The notes under the pieces: model-generated
What the model was told of the DNA's origin: nothing
Seen by the model: only the letters and a program-made list of their open reading frames with translations
The model's database searches: none
Translations under genes and position numbers: made by a program
Shown here: piece by piece, positions 1 to 9,889 of the stretch
How positions within the stretch are numbered: position 1 is the first letter of the stretch
Layout: each line of letters starts with the position of its first letter
NCBI RefSeq assembly: GCF_021462285.1
Contig: NZ_CP082787.1
Span: 3,534,001 to 3,598,000 of the forward strand
DNA: 64,000 nucleotides
Source: Serratia entomophila
GTDB taxonomy: Bacteria; Pseudomonadota; Gammaproteobacteria; Enterobacterales; Enterobacteriaceae
Direction: 5' to 3'

Positions 1-590
1 AAAACAGCTTCGGCGACGCGGATGTTTACGCCTCTTACCTGTTCAACGACGGCGAATATCTGCCGGGCAACGGCCTGCGCTACAAGCGCAAGGGCGGCGG
101 TTCACTGGGCGTGGACTACCACCTGACGCCGGATCTGACCTGGGGCGCCGCCTGGAACTACACCCGCGCCGAAATGCGCAATCCGTCCACCAGCGGCGCC
201 AAGAGTTATGACCAGAACATTCTGGGCACGGCCATCAGTTGGAAACCGGACAACTGGACGCTGACCTTCGGCGGCGGTTGGTACAACAACTTCCTGACCA
301 CCAAGAAAGCCGACGTGGATAACTACTTCGCCGGCGACGCCTGGGGCATTGAATACCTGGCCGGTTATACCGTACCGGTTGGCCAGTACGCGGTGAAATC
401 CGTGATGCCGTACTTTATGGGCGACCGCCTGGAGTACGTCAGCGGCCGCAACTATCAGCGTATCGACAACGGGCTCGGGGTGACTCTGCAGTTTGATTAC
501 GGCTTCCGCGTAGACGTGGAACACGTGCTGACCTCAAGCACCGATAACCTCGGCGACATGACGCTGGTGCGCCTGCGTTACGATTTCTAA
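1..590 (+). CDS. outer-membrane porin, 5' end missing
   Basis: The open frame runs in from the window edge (frame starting at base 3) and stops with TAA at 588-590, giving the last 195 residues. It is rich in alternating aromatic and polar strands (WKPDNWTLTFGGGWYNN) and ends in ...RLRYDF. A C-terminal phenylalanine is the usual assembly signal of outer-membrane beta-barrels. The composition fits a general Gram-negative porin of the OmpC/OmpF type or a relative, but the N-terminus and constriction loop are not available, so no symbol is given. A strong hairpin terminator follows directly. Porin class is fairly sure; exact family is not. Confidence 0.75.
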   Translation, partial: NSFGDADVYASYLFNDGEYLPGNGLRYKRKGGGSLGVDYHLTPDLTWGAAWNYTRAEMRNPSTSGAKSYDQNILGTAISWKPDNWTLTFGGGWYNNFLTTKKADVDNYFAGDAWGIEYLAGYTVPVGQYAVKSVMPYFMGDRLEYVSGRNYQRIDNGLGVTLQFDYGFRVDVEHVLTSSTDNLGDMTLVRLRYDF

Positions 591-604
591 ACGCTGGCGA
601 TATG

Positions 605-631
605 AAAAAGGCCGCTTAAGCGGCCTTTTTT
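605..631. terminator. bidirectional intrinsic terminator, porin / mltB
   Basis: GGCCGC-TTAA-GCGGCC hairpin with A5 before it and T6 after it. It can serve the porin on the plus strand and mltB arriving on the minus strand. Confidence 0.9.
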
Positions 632-646
632 ATTTTTGCTGCGGCG

Positions 647-1735
647 TCAGAACCCACCGCGCGCCGAGCGCCCCACCGCCTCACCCAACTGCCACACCGC
701 CATCGCATAATGGGTGCTGTGGTTGTAGCGGGTGATGGTGTAAAAGTTAGGCAAACCATACCAGTACTGATAGCCGGTGCCGATATCCAGGCGCAGCAGG
801 CTGGCCTCCTGGTTGTCGCCCAGCGATCCCTGCGGGCTCAGCCCTGCCGCCGCCAGGCTGGCGATCGAGTAGCGGGTCTTGAAGCCGTTTTCCAGCCCAG
901 GAGCCTGGCCGTTGGCCTGTATCGCCACCGGTTCGCCCTTGGCCCAGCCGTGCGCCTTGAAGTAATTGGCGACGCTGCCGATGGCGTCCACCGGATCCCA
1001 CAGGTTGATGTGGCCGTCACCGTTGAAGTCAACCGCGTAGCTTTTGAAGGAAGAAGGCATGAACTGGCCATACCCCATGGCGCCGGCAAATGAACCGCGC
1101 AGTTCCAGCGGATCGTCCCCTTCAGTGCGCGACATCAGCAAGAAGGTTTCCAGTTCGCCGGCGAAGTAATCGGCGCGGCGCGGGTAGTCGAAGGCCAGCG
1201 TCGCCAGGGCGTCGATAATGCGGGTTTTGCCCATGACGCGCCCCCAGCGGGTCTCTACGCCGATAATGCCGACGACTATCTCAGGCGGCACGCCGTAAAC
1301 CTGCCAGGCGCGCTGTAGTGCGTCCTGATATTGATTCCAGAAGACGACGCCGTTTTGCACGTTATCCGGCGTGATGAACTTGTTGCGATAGCGCAGCCAG
1401 GAGCCGTTTGGTCCGGTTGGCCCCTGCGTGCTCGGGGTTGGCGCCTGGCGATCCATCAGCCGCAGCACAGAGTCCAACCGCCGGGCCTGCGCCAGCACGT
1501 CATGCAGCTGCTGGCGATCAAAACCGTGCTCCTGCACCATTTTATCGATAAAACGCGCGGTATTCGGGTTATTGGCGAAATCGCCGCCCAAAGGCACGCC
1601 GCTATGGGCCGGCGTCAGCAAAAAGCCGCCCTTCACCCCGGTGCTCTGAGGCGTGGCCGTCGCGCTGGGTTTAGGTGTGCTGCTGCAGGCAGCAAGCAAG
1701 GTAATCAGAGGTAAAAGAGCAACCAGTTGACGCAT
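647..1735 (-). CDS. mltB: membrane-bound lytic murein transglycosylase B
   Basis: 362 residues. The enzyme cleaves peptidoglycan between MurNAc and GlcNAc, forming 1,6-anhydro ends, from the periplasmic face of the outer membrane. A lipoprotein signal is clear: a hydrophobic stretch ends in LLAAC with the lipidated cysteine at residue 17. The SLT fold shows the catalytic glutamate in GVETRWGR (about E161) and the family block GAMGYGQFMPSSF near 217-228. Length matches the E. coli protein (about 361). It is transcribed alone, away from a 289-base gap, and ends at the terminator shared with the upstream porin. Confidence 0.95.
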   Translation of the reverse strand: MRQLVALLPLITLLAACSSTPKPSATATPQSTGVKGGFLLTPAHSGVPLGGDFANNPNTARFIDKMVQEHGFDRQQLHDVLAQARRLDSVLRLMDRQAPTPSTQGPTGPNGSWLRYRNKFITPDNVQNGVVFWNQYQDALQRAWQVYGVPPEIVVGIIGVETRWGRVMGKTRIIDALATLAFDYPRRADYFAGELETFLLMSRTEGDDPLELRGSFAGAMGYGQFMPSSFKSYAVDFNGDGHINLWDPVDAIGSVANYFKAHGWAKGEPVAIQANGQAPGLENGFKTRYSIASLAAAGLSPQGSLGDNQEASLLRLDIGTGYQYWYGLPNFYTITRYNHSTHYAMAVWQLGEAVGRSARGGF

Positions 1736-2024
1736 CGGATATCCATATAACTGTGCAAGAAATAACTGGAGGTTATGTTAATGCATTGTTCAACGCGAAC
1801 AAACAGGATTATGTCGTCAATCATCGGCTCAGAAGGCTAAAAGCACAAAATTGTGATGCATTGCTCGGAACAGGACGGCCACTTGATGTAAAGAAGCAAC
1901 CTCAACCGCAGGTAAATGATAAAGGTTATCACCTTGAATTTTGCGGCAATATCTTTACAATGCGCGGCAGTTTTAAGGCCGAAGCCGGCCTTTTTCGCGC
2001 TTTTCTCCACAGCGGACTGTTATC
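1736..2024. other. intergenic gap with a hairpin-T tract before the next gene
   Basis: No convincing gene. A promoter-like pair TTGAAT (1934-1939) / TACAAT (1956-1961) with a 16-base spacer points to the right. It is followed by a hairpin AAGGCCG-AAGC-CGGCCTT (1975-1992) with a T5 run, only 30 bases before the next start codon. The hairpin looks like an intrinsic terminator, or an attenuator for the gene at 2025. Confidence 0.45.
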
Positions 2025-2477
2025 TTGGACTCTCTCGGACAAATCGCCAAAGACCTGTTTACCCGCCGCATTGCGCGCAAGCGTTATCTTTTTTCGCTGA
2101 TCTTTTTTGCCGCCGGCATCACGTTGCTGCCGTTGCTGTCGCCTTATCTGGATAAAAATCACTTCCGCACCCATGCGCAAGGGGATACCCAGGAATTTTT
2201 CTCGGTCCTGCTGTATCTGCTGTGCATCATGCTGTGGTCGCTGGTTTGGCTCAGCCTGATTGCCTGGTTTGTCGCCAGAACCGCCTTTCGGCTCAACGAT
2301 GTCGCCCTGCCCGGCTGGTTGTTGGCGCTGGCGATGTACTTCTGCGGCGTCGTTAATAACTACCATCCCGGCCCCGTGCAGCGCTGGCTGCCGATAGTCA
2401 GCCTGATTGGCGTGCTGTGCGCCCTGCTGCTGCCGCCCAACCTCTTCGCCCGCAAGGTGAACGGCAGCGCGGATTAA
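2025..2477 (+). CDS. small inner-membrane protein, DUF805-like
   Basis: 150 residues with four hydrophobic segments (about 24-42, 62-84, 98-116 and 124-140). The N-terminal RRIARKRYLFSLIFF and the central FRLNDVALPGWLLALAM recall the DUF805 pattern of a basic start and an R-L-x-D-x-x-x-x-GW motif, but the match is loose and no function is known. The only usable start is TTG at 2025, without a strong ribosome site. The stop codon overlaps that of pgaD by three bases in a tail-to-tail arrangement. Coding status is likely from the regular membrane pattern. Confidence 0.6.
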   Translation: MDSLGQIAKDLFTRRIARKRYLFSLIFFAAGITLLPLLSPYLDKNHFRTHAQGDTQEFFSVLLYLLCIMLWSLVWLSLIAWFVARTAFRLNDVALPGWLLALAMYFCGVVNNYHPGPVQRWLPIVSLIGVLCALLLPPNLFARKVNGSAD

Positions 2478-2908
2478 CGCAGTTGCACCACCTTGTCATC
2501 GGCCATTTCCGCCAGCCTGGCGCTAACCTGGCTGATGCCGCCGCCGCTATTGTGGAAAACCACGGCGTTGGACAGACGTTTCAATTGCCCGGTCAGTTCC
2601 GGGGTGATGTAGCTGATGCGGGTATTGGGTATCTGCGCCCGCCAGCGGCCGGCCGCTCTGCGGCGTGAAAAATACTGGTTGTACTTGGCCCAGGCGATCA
2701 GGGTAAAGGCATTAAACAGCGCCACCACGATGTACAACGAAATAACCTGCAGCAAAGACAACGCGGAATTCGGCCCGTGCTGTTCCATAACCGACACCAG
2801 GCCCCGGCTGAACAGGTACAGGAAACCGCACCAGGCGAACAGCGTCAGCAGCCCGTCGATCATGCGCGGCAGCCAGCCGCGCGCAGAATAAATCAGTATC
2901 TCCGTCAC
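2474..2908 (-). CDS. pgaD: PNAG biosynthesis protein PgaD
   Basis: 144 residues. Small inner-membrane partner of the PgaC synthase, needed for export of poly-beta-1,6-N-acetyl-D-glucosamine. In E. coli PgaC and PgaD together bind cyclic di-GMP (family knowledge). Two membrane segments are visible (about 16-34 and 50-72), followed by a basic cytoplasmic tail ([11 protein letters not shown]). Its ATG overlaps the pgaC stop by four bases, so translation is probably coupled. It is the last gene of the operon pgaABCD, read right to left. Confidence 0.9.
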   Translation of the reverse strand: MTEILIYSARGWLPRMIDGLLTLFAWCGFLYLFSRGLVSVMEQHGPNSALSLLQVISLYIVVALFNAFTLIAWAKYNQYFSRRRAAGRWRAQIPNTRISYITPELTGQLKRLSNAVVFHNSGGGISQVSARLAEMADDKVVQLR

Positions 2909-4239
2909 TCTTTTATCCTCCCTATGCCCCGATCCGGGCTAATCCAACGCGCACGTCCGCGTCGGGCTCTCAACATCACTTTGGAAAAAGCCACCAGCGT
3001 GGTCAGCAAGCTGAGCAGCCAATACACCAGCGGATACCAGATGATCCAAAACAGCGAACGACCGAAGCGTTTTTCATAGCGGCGCTCCAGCATCAGGCTG
3101 ACGGCGAACTGCAACAGGCACACCACGCCCAACACCAGGCCGGTGAAGGCCGGCGTCAGCAGGGAGTGAATGCGAATGCCTTCAGGCAGCGGCACCACCA
3201 ACCCGACCAGGAAAATCAGCACGCTGACCAGGTAAGTAAACGCCCACAGCGTGGAAAGACAATATTCGGCGAACAGCAGCCACATATGGCGGTGTTCCCA
3301 CGCCCACAGGTTGCGCAGGTTTTTCAGAAACACCTCGGCGCCGCCCTGCGCCCAGCGCAGGCGCTGTTTCCACAGCCCGCGCAGCGTTTCCGGCATCAGG
3401 ATCCAGCACAGCGCCCGCGGTTCGAAGAATATCGCCCAGTGCTTCAGCTGCAGTTTCCAGCTGATGTCAATGTCTTCGGTGATCATGTCCTGGCTCCAGT
3501 AGCCGACGTCGGTAAGCGCCTGTTTGCGAAACGCCGCCACCACGCCGGAAACGGTAAACAGCCGGCCGTAAACGCGCTGCGTGCGCTTGATCAAACCGAT
3601 AATCGAAGAAAACTCGCCGACCTGAATGCGCCCAATCAGCGTAGAGCGCGTGCGAATGCGCGGGTTGCCGGTCACCGCGCCGACGTGCGGGTTGGTCAGC
3701 ATCGGCGCCACCAGATAGGCGGCCGCATCGCGATCCAGCAGCGCATCGCCGTCGATGCACACCAGATATTCGCTGTGCGCCGCCGCCGCGCCGGCCTGCA
3801 GGGCGATGGCCTTGCCCTGATTCTGCGCCAGATGGATCACCCGCAGGCGGGGGAACTCCAACGCCAGCTGATCCAGCACCTCGGCGGTGTCATCGCTGGA
3901 GCCGTCGTTGATGGCGATCACTTCAATATTCGGGTAACGCTGGGCCAGCGCCGCCGAAAGCGTCTCGCGCGCGTTCAACCCCTCATTGAAGCAGGGAACC
4001 AGAATGCTGATCGACGGGTTGCCCGGCAGCTCGGGCGGCGGCATATCGGGATGCCAGCGCCAGTGGCGTTCGCGGTGCAGCCAGAAATAAATGCCGCCGG
4101 TGATCCAAATGCCGGACATAAACAGCGGCCAGAAAAACACGAAGTTGAGCAGCATCTCGCCGGTAAACAGCAGCACGATGCCAAAGGGCACGCTCAACAC
4201 CAAACACAGGATGAATAACGCAATTAAACGATCGGTCAT
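2905..4239 (-). CDS. pgaC: poly-beta-1,6-N-acetyl-D-glucosamine synthase PgaC
   Basis: 444 residues. GT2-family processive synthase that polymerises GlcNAc from UDP-GlcNAc at the inner membrane. Visible motifs are PCFNEG (about 82-87), NDGSSDD (about 111-117), the metal-binding DGD (163-165), the catalytic TEDID (254-258) and QRLRW (292-296). Two membrane segments precede the catalytic domain and three or more follow it. Length equals the E. coli enzyme. ATG overlaps the pgaB stop by four bases, and its own stop overlaps pgaD. Confidence 0.96.
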   Translation of the reverse strand: MTDRLIALFILCLVLSVPFGIVLLFTGEMLLNFVFFWPLFMSGIWITGGIYFWLHRERHWRWHPDMPPPELPGNPSISILVPCFNEGLNARETLSAALAQRYPNIEVIAINDGSSDDTAEVLDQLALEFPRLRVIHLAQNQGKAIALQAGAAAAHSEYLVCIDGDALLDRDAAAYLVAPMLTNPHVGAVTGNPRIRTRSTLIGRIQVGEFSSIIGLIKRTQRVYGRLFTVSGVVAAFRKQALTDVGYWSQDMITEDIDISWKLQLKHWAIFFEPRALCWILMPETLRGLWKQRLRWAQGGAEVFLKNLRNLWAWEHRHMWLLFAEYCLSTLWAFTYLVSVLIFLVGLVVPLPEGIRIHSLLTPAFTGLVLGVVCLLQFAVSLMLERRYEKRFGRSLFWIIWYPLVYWLLSLLTTLVAFSKVMLRARRGRARWISPDRGIGRIKE

Positions 4240-6242
4240 GGCAGTGGGAACCAGGCAGATGACAACACCGGGCGCACGGCTTCAAGCTTCGGCCGGTTCT
4301 CCAGGAAGTTGTCAGGGTAATAACCAAAGTTCTGCGCGCCGTTGCGCTGCAGACGACGCATCCATTCGGCCAGCTGTTGGCCATCCTCCAGCGGGATCTG
4401 CCGCGTTTGCCGCCAGTCGACCGCCTGCAGCTCGAACACCGTCTTGCCGAGCGCGCCAGGATAGGCCGCCACTTTGCCGACCAACAGATCCAGCCAGCGC
4501 GCGCTCTCGTCGCGCGGCACGTTCTCCATCAGCGGCATGGCCATCGGCGCCACCCAGTCATAGGCCTGCAGGAAGTCGGCCAGATTCTGCGCAAACCAGG
4601 CTTCGCTGGCGGGATCGAGGATCGGCATAGCGTAAATGTTGCGGGCGGTTTTCACCTGCGGGCCGCGAATGGCGTGAACCCGCGCGGTCAGGGTTTGCGT
4701 GAAATCGATCAACGCCCTGCTTTTAAAACGCGTCCAGCGGGCAAAGGCCTGCGGGTCCTGGCGAATGGCCGCGATCGAATCAGCAAAACCGGCGGCGCGG
4801 TAAGCCGCCAGGGCATCCGGGCCGGCGTCCTCATAATCGGACAGCAGCGCATCGTCGTGGAATAAGATCCCCTGGAAACTGGCGTGCGCGGCCAGATCCT
4901 CGTAGATCTCGGTGATGCGTTGGCGCGCCGTCGGGCTGAACGGCGACAGGCGGCGGTACTGCTTGTCGTCGACGGAAATCGCGCCGCTCTGCGGATCGAT
5001 GCGCTGCACCCGCGGCACATCCGGCCCCAGCTCGTACGCCAGCACCGGCATCCAGGCGTAAACTTTCGCGCCAGTGCGCGAAGTCAGCTGCCAGGCAACC
5101 CGGTTGAACAAATCGGCTTTCATCGGCAGCCAGCGATTGGGGAAGTAAACCTCGCTGACATTGCCGTTGCCTTTCGGGTCGGCAAACGCCTGCAGGAACA
5201 CGGTATTGATGCGCAGATCGAAAACGCGCTGGATCAGCTTATCGAGATTTTTGGCCTGCTGTTGCGGATCGGGATCGTAGAGATAGTCCAGATCCACATG
5301 CGCCACCCGCATCATCAATTGGGCCTGGATCTGAGTCACCTGCTGGGCAAAGCTGGCCAGCGTGGGGTTATTGGCTACCAGCATGCGCGGTACGTTATCG
5401 GGCACATTCACGTCGCCCAGGCCGCTCTCCAGGGTCATCGCCATGCGATAACCCTGGCGGCGGATGATATCAAGCGCCACGCCGCCGGCTGCGCCGTACG
5501 GCCATACCCACACCCGCGGCGCTTTGCCGGTCGCGGCGGTAATGCGCCGGGTAATCAGCTCGACGTCTTTCTCAATGCGCCGGCGAAATTCGTCCTCGGT
5601 TTCGTAACGCGAGGTTTTGCCGTCATAGCGGCGGTTGGCCACCGCCGGCTCGGTATTGCCCTGCGGGTTGGCGACGACGCCATAGTGGGAGGCATAGGTG
5701 TGCGCGCCAATCTCCACCAGCCCCGATGCCGCCAGCTCGCTCACCTGCGCCCAGGTGAGAAAACGGTCGCGCGGGGTGATCAGGCCGCCGAAGTCCACCG
5801 GCTTGTCCGCCGGCGCATCCAGCCAGGCGCCCACCGGCGCCAACAGCGCCGGCCAGTTATAGGCTTTCAGCAGCGGGAAAACCCGGCTGTAGAAGCTGCT
5901 GTAACCGTCGTCGAAGCTCAGCAGCACCGCTTTCGCCGGCAGCGGCGCGCCGCCATGCTGCGCGGCGAGAATTTGCTCGACCGACACCGGCTGGTAGCCG
6001 TTTTGTTTCAACCAGGAGAACTGCTCGTTCAGCGCGCTGGTGCGCACCGACAGGTAACGCTGATCCGCCGGGCCATCCTCCACGTCGTGATAGGCCAGCA
6101 CCATGTACTGATTCGCCGGCCAGGGCCGTTCGTCAGCCGCCACCGGGCGCTCCGCCGGCGGCGTGAAGTGCGGCGCATCCGTCTGGCTGCAGGCGTTGCT
6201 CAGCAGCGCGCCCAGCAGTAAAAGCGATGATCGAAAAAGCAT
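4236..6242 (-). CDS. pgaB: poly-beta-1,6-N-acetyl-D-glucosamine N-deacetylase PgaB
   Basis: 668 residues. Periplasmic outer-membrane lipoprotein that partly de-N-acetylates PNAG before export. The lipobox ends LSNAC (C18). The polysaccharide-deacetylase domain (about 45-310) has SFDDGY (D111, D112) and [10 protein letters not shown] (H181, H186), equivalent to the metal and catalytic residues of E. coli PgaB. The C-terminal half (about 315-640) is the glycoside-hydrolase-like domain that binds and cleaves the partly deacetylated polymer. Only 10 bases separate it from pgaA. Length is close to the E. coli protein (672). Confidence 0.96.
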   Translation of the reverse strand: MLFRSSLLLLGALLSNACSQTDAPHFTPPAERPVAADERPWPANQYMVLAYHDVEDGPADQRYLSVRTSALNEQFSWLKQNGYQPVSVEQILAAQHGGAPLPAKAVLLSFDDGYSSFYSRVFPLLKAYNWPALLAPVGAWLDAPADKPVDFGGLITPRDRFLTWAQVSELAASGLVEIGAHTYASHYGVVANPQGNTEPAVANRRYDGKTSRYETEDEFRRRIEKDVELITRRITAATGKAPRVWVWPYGAAGGVALDIIRRQGYRMAMTLESGLGDVNVPDNVPRMLVANNPTLASFAQQVTQIQAQLMMRVAHVDLDYLYDPDPQQQAKNLDKLIQRVFDLRINTVFLQAFADPKGNGNVSEVYFPNRWLPMKADLFNRVAWQLTSRTGAKVYAWMPVLAYELGPDVPRVQRIDPQSGAISVDDKQYRRLSPFSPTARQRITEIYEDLAAHASFQGILFHDDALLSDYEDAGPDALAAYRAAGFADSIAAIRQDPQAFARWTRFKSRALIDFTQTLTARVHAIRGPQVKTARNIYAMPILDPASEAWFAQNLADFLQAYDWVAPMAMPLMENVPRDESARWLDLLVGKVAAYPGALGKTVFELQAVDWRQTRQIPLEDGQQLAEWMRRLQRNGAQNFGYYPDNFLENRPKLEAVRPVLSSAWFPLP

Positions 6243-6252
6243 AATTATTCCT

Positions 6253-8703
6253 TTAAAAACGATAATTCAGATCGAAAGTCAGGCTGATGTTGCGCTCGCG
6301 CTTGCCGTCGTACGGGTGTTTCTCCCATTGCAGCATGGCGCCGGCGTCCAATACCCCGCCCCAGCCGATACGCTGTCCGTAGCCCAGTTGGGTGATCGCT
6401 TTACGCGCATAATCTTGTTGCCAATAGCTGCCGGCGCCGGCCTGAATCTGCTGGCTCCATTGCGTTTGATAATGGCGATACAGCACGCTATCGAGCGTTA
6501 CCGACGGCATCAGCGTAAAATCGCTTTTAGGGTTGTAGTAAGGCGCGTCGTCCAGGCTGTTGCGGCTGCCGGCCAGCGTCAGGTTCATGTCCAGCGTATA
6601 GCGGCCGCCGGCCAGCAAACGCTGGCGTCCTTCCACGCCGTATTCCAGGCGGTTGTTGCCGTCGGAAAAGTGCGATGGCGCCACGCTGGCGCGCAGCTCG
6701 CGGCTTTCATTTTGCTGCCAACGCAGCCACAGGTTGCCGCCGTTGGCGCTGATGCCGTTGGTCATGGCGCGCAGCGGGGTGTCCGCCGACAGCCGCGCGA
6801 CGGCGCCGCCGATGCGCCACTGGTCGTTAACGTCATGCCAGCCGGAAAGCCGCAGGCCAAGCTGATTGCCGTGGCCGAAATTGCGGTTGGCCACTTCCGC
6901 CTCCAGCCAGCCGTCGCGCGAACGCCACTCGGCCCCGGCGCTGAGATCGCGGTTGATGCCCTTCCCTTCGGTAAACTGGCCAGTGGTAAAGCCCCAGCCG
7001 GTGAACAGCCGCCAGTTGTCGTCAATCGGCGCTGAATAGAGTGCGGCGCGCAGGCCAAAATCATGGGTGCCGCTGATTGGGCCATCGGAATCGATGCCCT
7101 GATTGCCGCTGACGCGCAATTCAGACATATGATGAATACGGCGCGAACGCTCAAGCTGCTGCGAGGCGACGCTTTCCGGCGCGCGTCGCATTACATCGTC
7201 CGCCAGCAGGTCCATCTGCCGCCACTCCTGCAAATCCTGTGCGACATAGCCCTGCTGAATTTCGAGCGCCAGGCTGCGCGGATCCAAACCTTCAACCTGT
7301 TTTAATTCCTCTTCCGCGCGCCGCGGCCAGCCGCGCGCCTGATAAACACCGGCCAGCGCGATGCGCAATCCCTGGTTGCCGGGCGCCGTACGCGCCAGAT
7401 GCGTGATGTGCCGTTCTGCCTCCGGCAGGTCACGTTGATAAATCAGCGCCTGCTGCCGCAAAATTTGCGCGGCCAGCCAGTCGTCGTTATACGTCAGCGT
7501 CGGCAGCCGATAGAGCCGCACAAAATAGGGATATTGCTGGCTGGCGCGTTGGGCAAGCAGCGCCGCCCGATCGATCTGCTCATTTTCCGCCTGCGCGTAG
7601 AACAGTTCGGTTTGCGCGCCAATGCCGCTTCTCTGCGGCGCAGCCGCGTTCAGCCGGCTGAAAATGGCCTGCGCCTGGTCCGGCTGACGCAAATAAAGAT
7701 AGGCGGAAGCCGCCCAGCGCTGCGCGTAATCCGGTACCGGGCGCCCTTCCGCCAGCAGCGCCTGGTAATCGGCGACCACGTCCGCCATGCGGGAGCGGGC
7801 CAGCAGCGCCCCAAGCCTGTCGATACGCGCCTGCTGATAGTTGACCTGCGCGTCCGGCAACGTGCGCCATTGCGCCAGCAGTTGGTCGTAGCGCGCCAAT
7901 GCGCGATCGGCAAGGGTGAAACGCTGTTGTTCACCACGCGATTCAACAAACGACAAACGCACCAGCTCGGCGGCTTCATCCGCCTGCAGGCGGCGCAGCT
8001 GGTCCGCCGGTAGCGATGCCCCCTCGACCAGCGCGGGGCCGGCCACCCGATTGGCCGCCAGCAGCGTGACGTAATATTGCCGGATACCGTCGTCCGCAGG
8101 CGCCAGCGTACGGGCGCGGGTGGCGTTTTCCAGCGCCGCCCAGGGGCGGCCTCCCGCTTTGTCGACGTAAGCGCGCGTCAGATAATAGGCGGCCGGATCG
8201 AGCCTGCCGTTCAACCTGGCCGCTTCCGCCTGCGCCTGCAGATCCTGCCCGGCGTCCGCCAGCGTCATCACATAGCCGCGCTGCAGCCCTGCGTCGGCCG
8301 GGGTCTGCCGCAACGCCGCGCGCCACAGCCGCAGCGAAGGCGGCCACTGTTTCAGGTTGCGGTAGGCACGGGCCACCGCCGCCAGGCTGGCGGCATCCCG
8401 CGGCAGCGAGGCGCCGTCGGCCTGCCAAAGATCGACAATCTCTTGATCGCGCCCCGCCCAGCCGGCCACCTGAATAAAGTCGGCCTGCTGCTGCGGGTTC
8501 AATCCATCGTGGGCGCGCCGCTGCGACAAATACGCCAATACCGGGCCGGTATTGCCCGCCCGGGCCTGACGAATCAGCCCGTCGTAATGTTCATCCGCCA
8601 GCGCACCTGGCGGCAGAGCCAAACCGATAAACAACAACGACGCGGCATATTTGATTGGGTATCGCTCACCCAACCGGCGTAAGCGAGGGTTAACTTTAGG
8701 CAC
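6253..8703 (-). CDS. pgaA: PNAG export outer-membrane porin PgaA
   Basis: 816 residues from a GTG start at 8703. An upstream ATG frame would add 34 residues, but GTG has AAAGGA seven bases before it and gives a normal signal peptide: a basic start, a hydrophobic stretch, and cleavage near GALADEHYDG. The N-terminal half is TPR-like and alpha-helical (about 50-500) and faces the periplasm. The C-terminal third alternates beta-strands and ends NYRF, the outer-membrane barrel signature. E. coli PgaA has 807 residues. First gene of pgaABCD, with a long AT-rich leader upstream. Confidence 0.93.
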   Translation of the reverse strand: MPKVNPRLRRLGERYPIKYAASLLFIGLALPPGALADEHYDGLIRQARAGNTGPVLAYLSQRRAHDGLNPQQQADFIQVAGWAGRDQEIVDLWQADGASLPRDAASLAAVARAYRNLKQWPPSLRLWRAALRQTPADAGLQRGYVMTLADAGQDLQAQAEAARLNGRLDPAAYYLTRAYVDKAGGRPWAALENATRARTLAPADDGIRQYYVTLLAANRVAGPALVEGASLPADQLRRLQADEAAELVRLSFVESRGEQQRFTLADRALARYDQLLAQWRTLPDAQVNYQQARIDRLGALLARSRMADVVADYQALLAEGRPVPDYAQRWAASAYLYLRQPDQAQAIFSRLNAAAPQRSGIGAQTELFYAQAENEQIDRAALLAQRASQQYPYFVRLYRLPTLTYNDDWLAAQILRQQALIYQRDLPEAERHITHLARTAPGNQGLRIALAGVYQARGWPRRAEEELKQVEGLDPRSLALEIQQGYVAQDLQEWRQMDLLADDVMRRAPESVASQQLERSRRIHHMSELRVSGNQGIDSDGPISGTHDFGLRAALYSAPIDDNWRLFTGWGFTTGQFTEGKGINRDLSAGAEWRSRDGWLEAEVANRNFGHGNQLGLRLSGWHDVNDQWRIGGAVARLSADTPLRAMTNGISANGGNLWLRWQQNESRELRASVAPSHFSDGNNRLEYGVEGRQRLLAGGRYTLDMNLTLAGSRNSLDDAPYYNPKSDFTLMPSVTLDSVLYRHYQTQWSQQIQAGAGSYWQQDYARKAITQLGYGQRIGWGGVLDAGAMLQWEKHPYDGKRERNISLTFDLNYRF

Positions 8704-9208
8704 GGAATATTCCTTTAATCCTGATGTGACTTCCTTGATGCAATTCGGGAGAGTGAAAATTGGCACCCGAAAAATGGCCAAACGGCAATAAACAGTCTTA
8801 GGCAAATTCCCAATAAAAGAAGATAACGAGGTAAGGAAAGACTATTTTATAAACATGGGAATTGACACGAAAATTAAAGAAACACTTTTATAAACACATG
8901 AACCGACAATAAAAAACCAGTAAAACATTGAAATAAAATCATTTAAAATCAATAGGTAATTTATTTTTGTGAATTAAAAAAAACAATATGAAATCATATA
9001 AAAACCCGTAAACTATTTTATCTAATCTACCAATACCGTAATTATCACCCTGGCATAAAACGCTTTCCTTGATGTTTTCTTATTTTATTTCCTTACCGCT
9101 ACGCAGCGTATTTTCGCCCGGCAATGCCGGCAGAATTTAGCCGCGCTGGCTATCTGCCGGCCAAGCCGTCACAATACTGCATCATTCATGCGCTACTCAG
9201 GAACCACC
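8704..9208. other. AT-rich divergent intergenic region, pga leader and promoter
   Basis: 505 bases without a gene, clearly AT-richer than its flanks, between pgaA (minus) and the HicB-like gene (plus). On the pgaA side three GGA triplets fall within about 30 bases of the GTG start (in TCC on the plus strand at 8711-8713, 8720-8722 and 8732-8734). No operator could be assigned with confidence. Confidence 0.6.
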
Positions 9209-9652
9209 ATGCCTTGCGATTATTCCGCCCATTACGCCTTTGATCATGACAGCGACGCCTGGCAGATTGGCTTTCGCGATTTCCCCGAACAGCGCGCAGC
9301 CTGCTACAAGCGTGAAGACGTCGAACTGGAAGCGCAGGAAGGCTTGCTGACCGCCATCGCCGTCGCCATGGACGAAGGACGCGAAATACCCGCACCCTCC
9401 CCCCGGCAGGCGGAAGAGCTGGCGGTGCATCTGCCGGTGCTGGTCAGGCTCAAGCTGGAGCTGCATAACATCATGCTGGCCAATGGCATCGCCAAGGCGG
9501 ACCTGGCGCGCAGGCTGGGTTTTAACGGCGGCCAGATGGATCGTTTGCTGGACGTGAGCTATGCCTCAAAAGTCGAGGCGCTGGAACAGGCGCTGTACCT
9601 GTTGGGCTATGAAGTGCGCACGGCGGTAATGGAAATAAACCGCGGCCAGTAA
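9209..9652 (+). CDS. HicB-family antitoxin-like protein, solitary
   Basis: 147 residues from ATG 9209, preferred over ATG 9188 because AGGAA lies six bases upstream. The N-terminal half (about 1-65) is the HicB partial RNase-H-like fold (SAHYAFDHDSDAWQIGFRDFPE). The C-terminal half has a helix-turn-helix: KADLARRLGFNGGQMDRLLD, then YASKVEALEQALYLLGYEV. In complete modules HicB neutralises the HicA mRNA interferase and represses the operon. No hicA-sized gene with a dsRBD-like KxGS pattern is found on either side, so this looks like an orphan regulator. Confidence 0.75.
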   Translation: MPCDYSAHYAFDHDSDAWQIGFRDFPEQRAACYKREDVELEAQEGLLTAIAVAMDEGREIPAPSPRQAEELAVHLPVLVRLKLELHNIMLANGIAKADLARRLGFNGGQMDRLLDVSYASKVEALEQALYLLGYEVRTAVMEINRGQ

Positions 9653-9738
9653 AATATTGTCCGCCAGGGCTAAATTTCCGCCAATTTACGCCGATGTGAT
9701 GGTTACCCAATCACCAACAGTAACCATGAAGGCTTAAA

Positions 9739-9834
9739 ATGGAGTGGAATCGCCGTAACATTTGGACCGTTATTCTGCTGTCTTGCTTTGTCTTCTGGGT
9801 CATGCTGCTGACCGGCATCAACGCCGTCGCCTAG
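9739..9834 (+). CDS. small membrane protein, 31 residues
   Basis: ATG 9739 to TAG 9832-9834. The peptide has a charged start (MEWNRRN), one hydrophobic helix of about 18 residues (IWTVILLSCFVFWVMLLT) and a short tail. AAGG lies six bases upstream of the ATG. I do not recognise a named family. Positive-inside charge and the single membrane helix fit the many short inner-membrane proteins of enterobacteria. It could be cotranscribed with the HicB-like gene 86 bases upstream. Coding status rests on composition and ribosome site only. Confidence 0.55.
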   Translation: MEWNRRNIWTVILLSCFVFWVMLLTGINAVA

Positions 9835-9866
9835 GCCCCCTTCCACAACATCGCAGCATACCTGAT

Positions 9867-9889
9867 TAAAAAGCCCGCAGCAGCGGGCT
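9867..9889 (-). terminator. intrinsic terminator reading leftward
   Basis: AGCCCGC-AGCA-GCGGGCT (9872-9889). On the minus strand the hairpin is followed by T5; on the plus strand no T run follows. It therefore suits a minus-strand transcript, although no annotated minus-strand gene ends here. Confidence 0.6.

Noticed and set aside
1760..1995. Possible small RNA between mltB and the DUF805-like gene
   Set aside because: A terminator-like hairpin ends it, but no promoter upstream of 1900 was convincing and the nearer promoter would give an RNA of under 30 bases.
4884..6221. Long plus-strand open frame (445 codons) opposite pgaB
   Set aside because: It is an antisense shadow of GC-rich coding sequence. 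Its translation is Arg/His/Gln-rich with no family pattern, while pgaB on the other strand is unmistakable.
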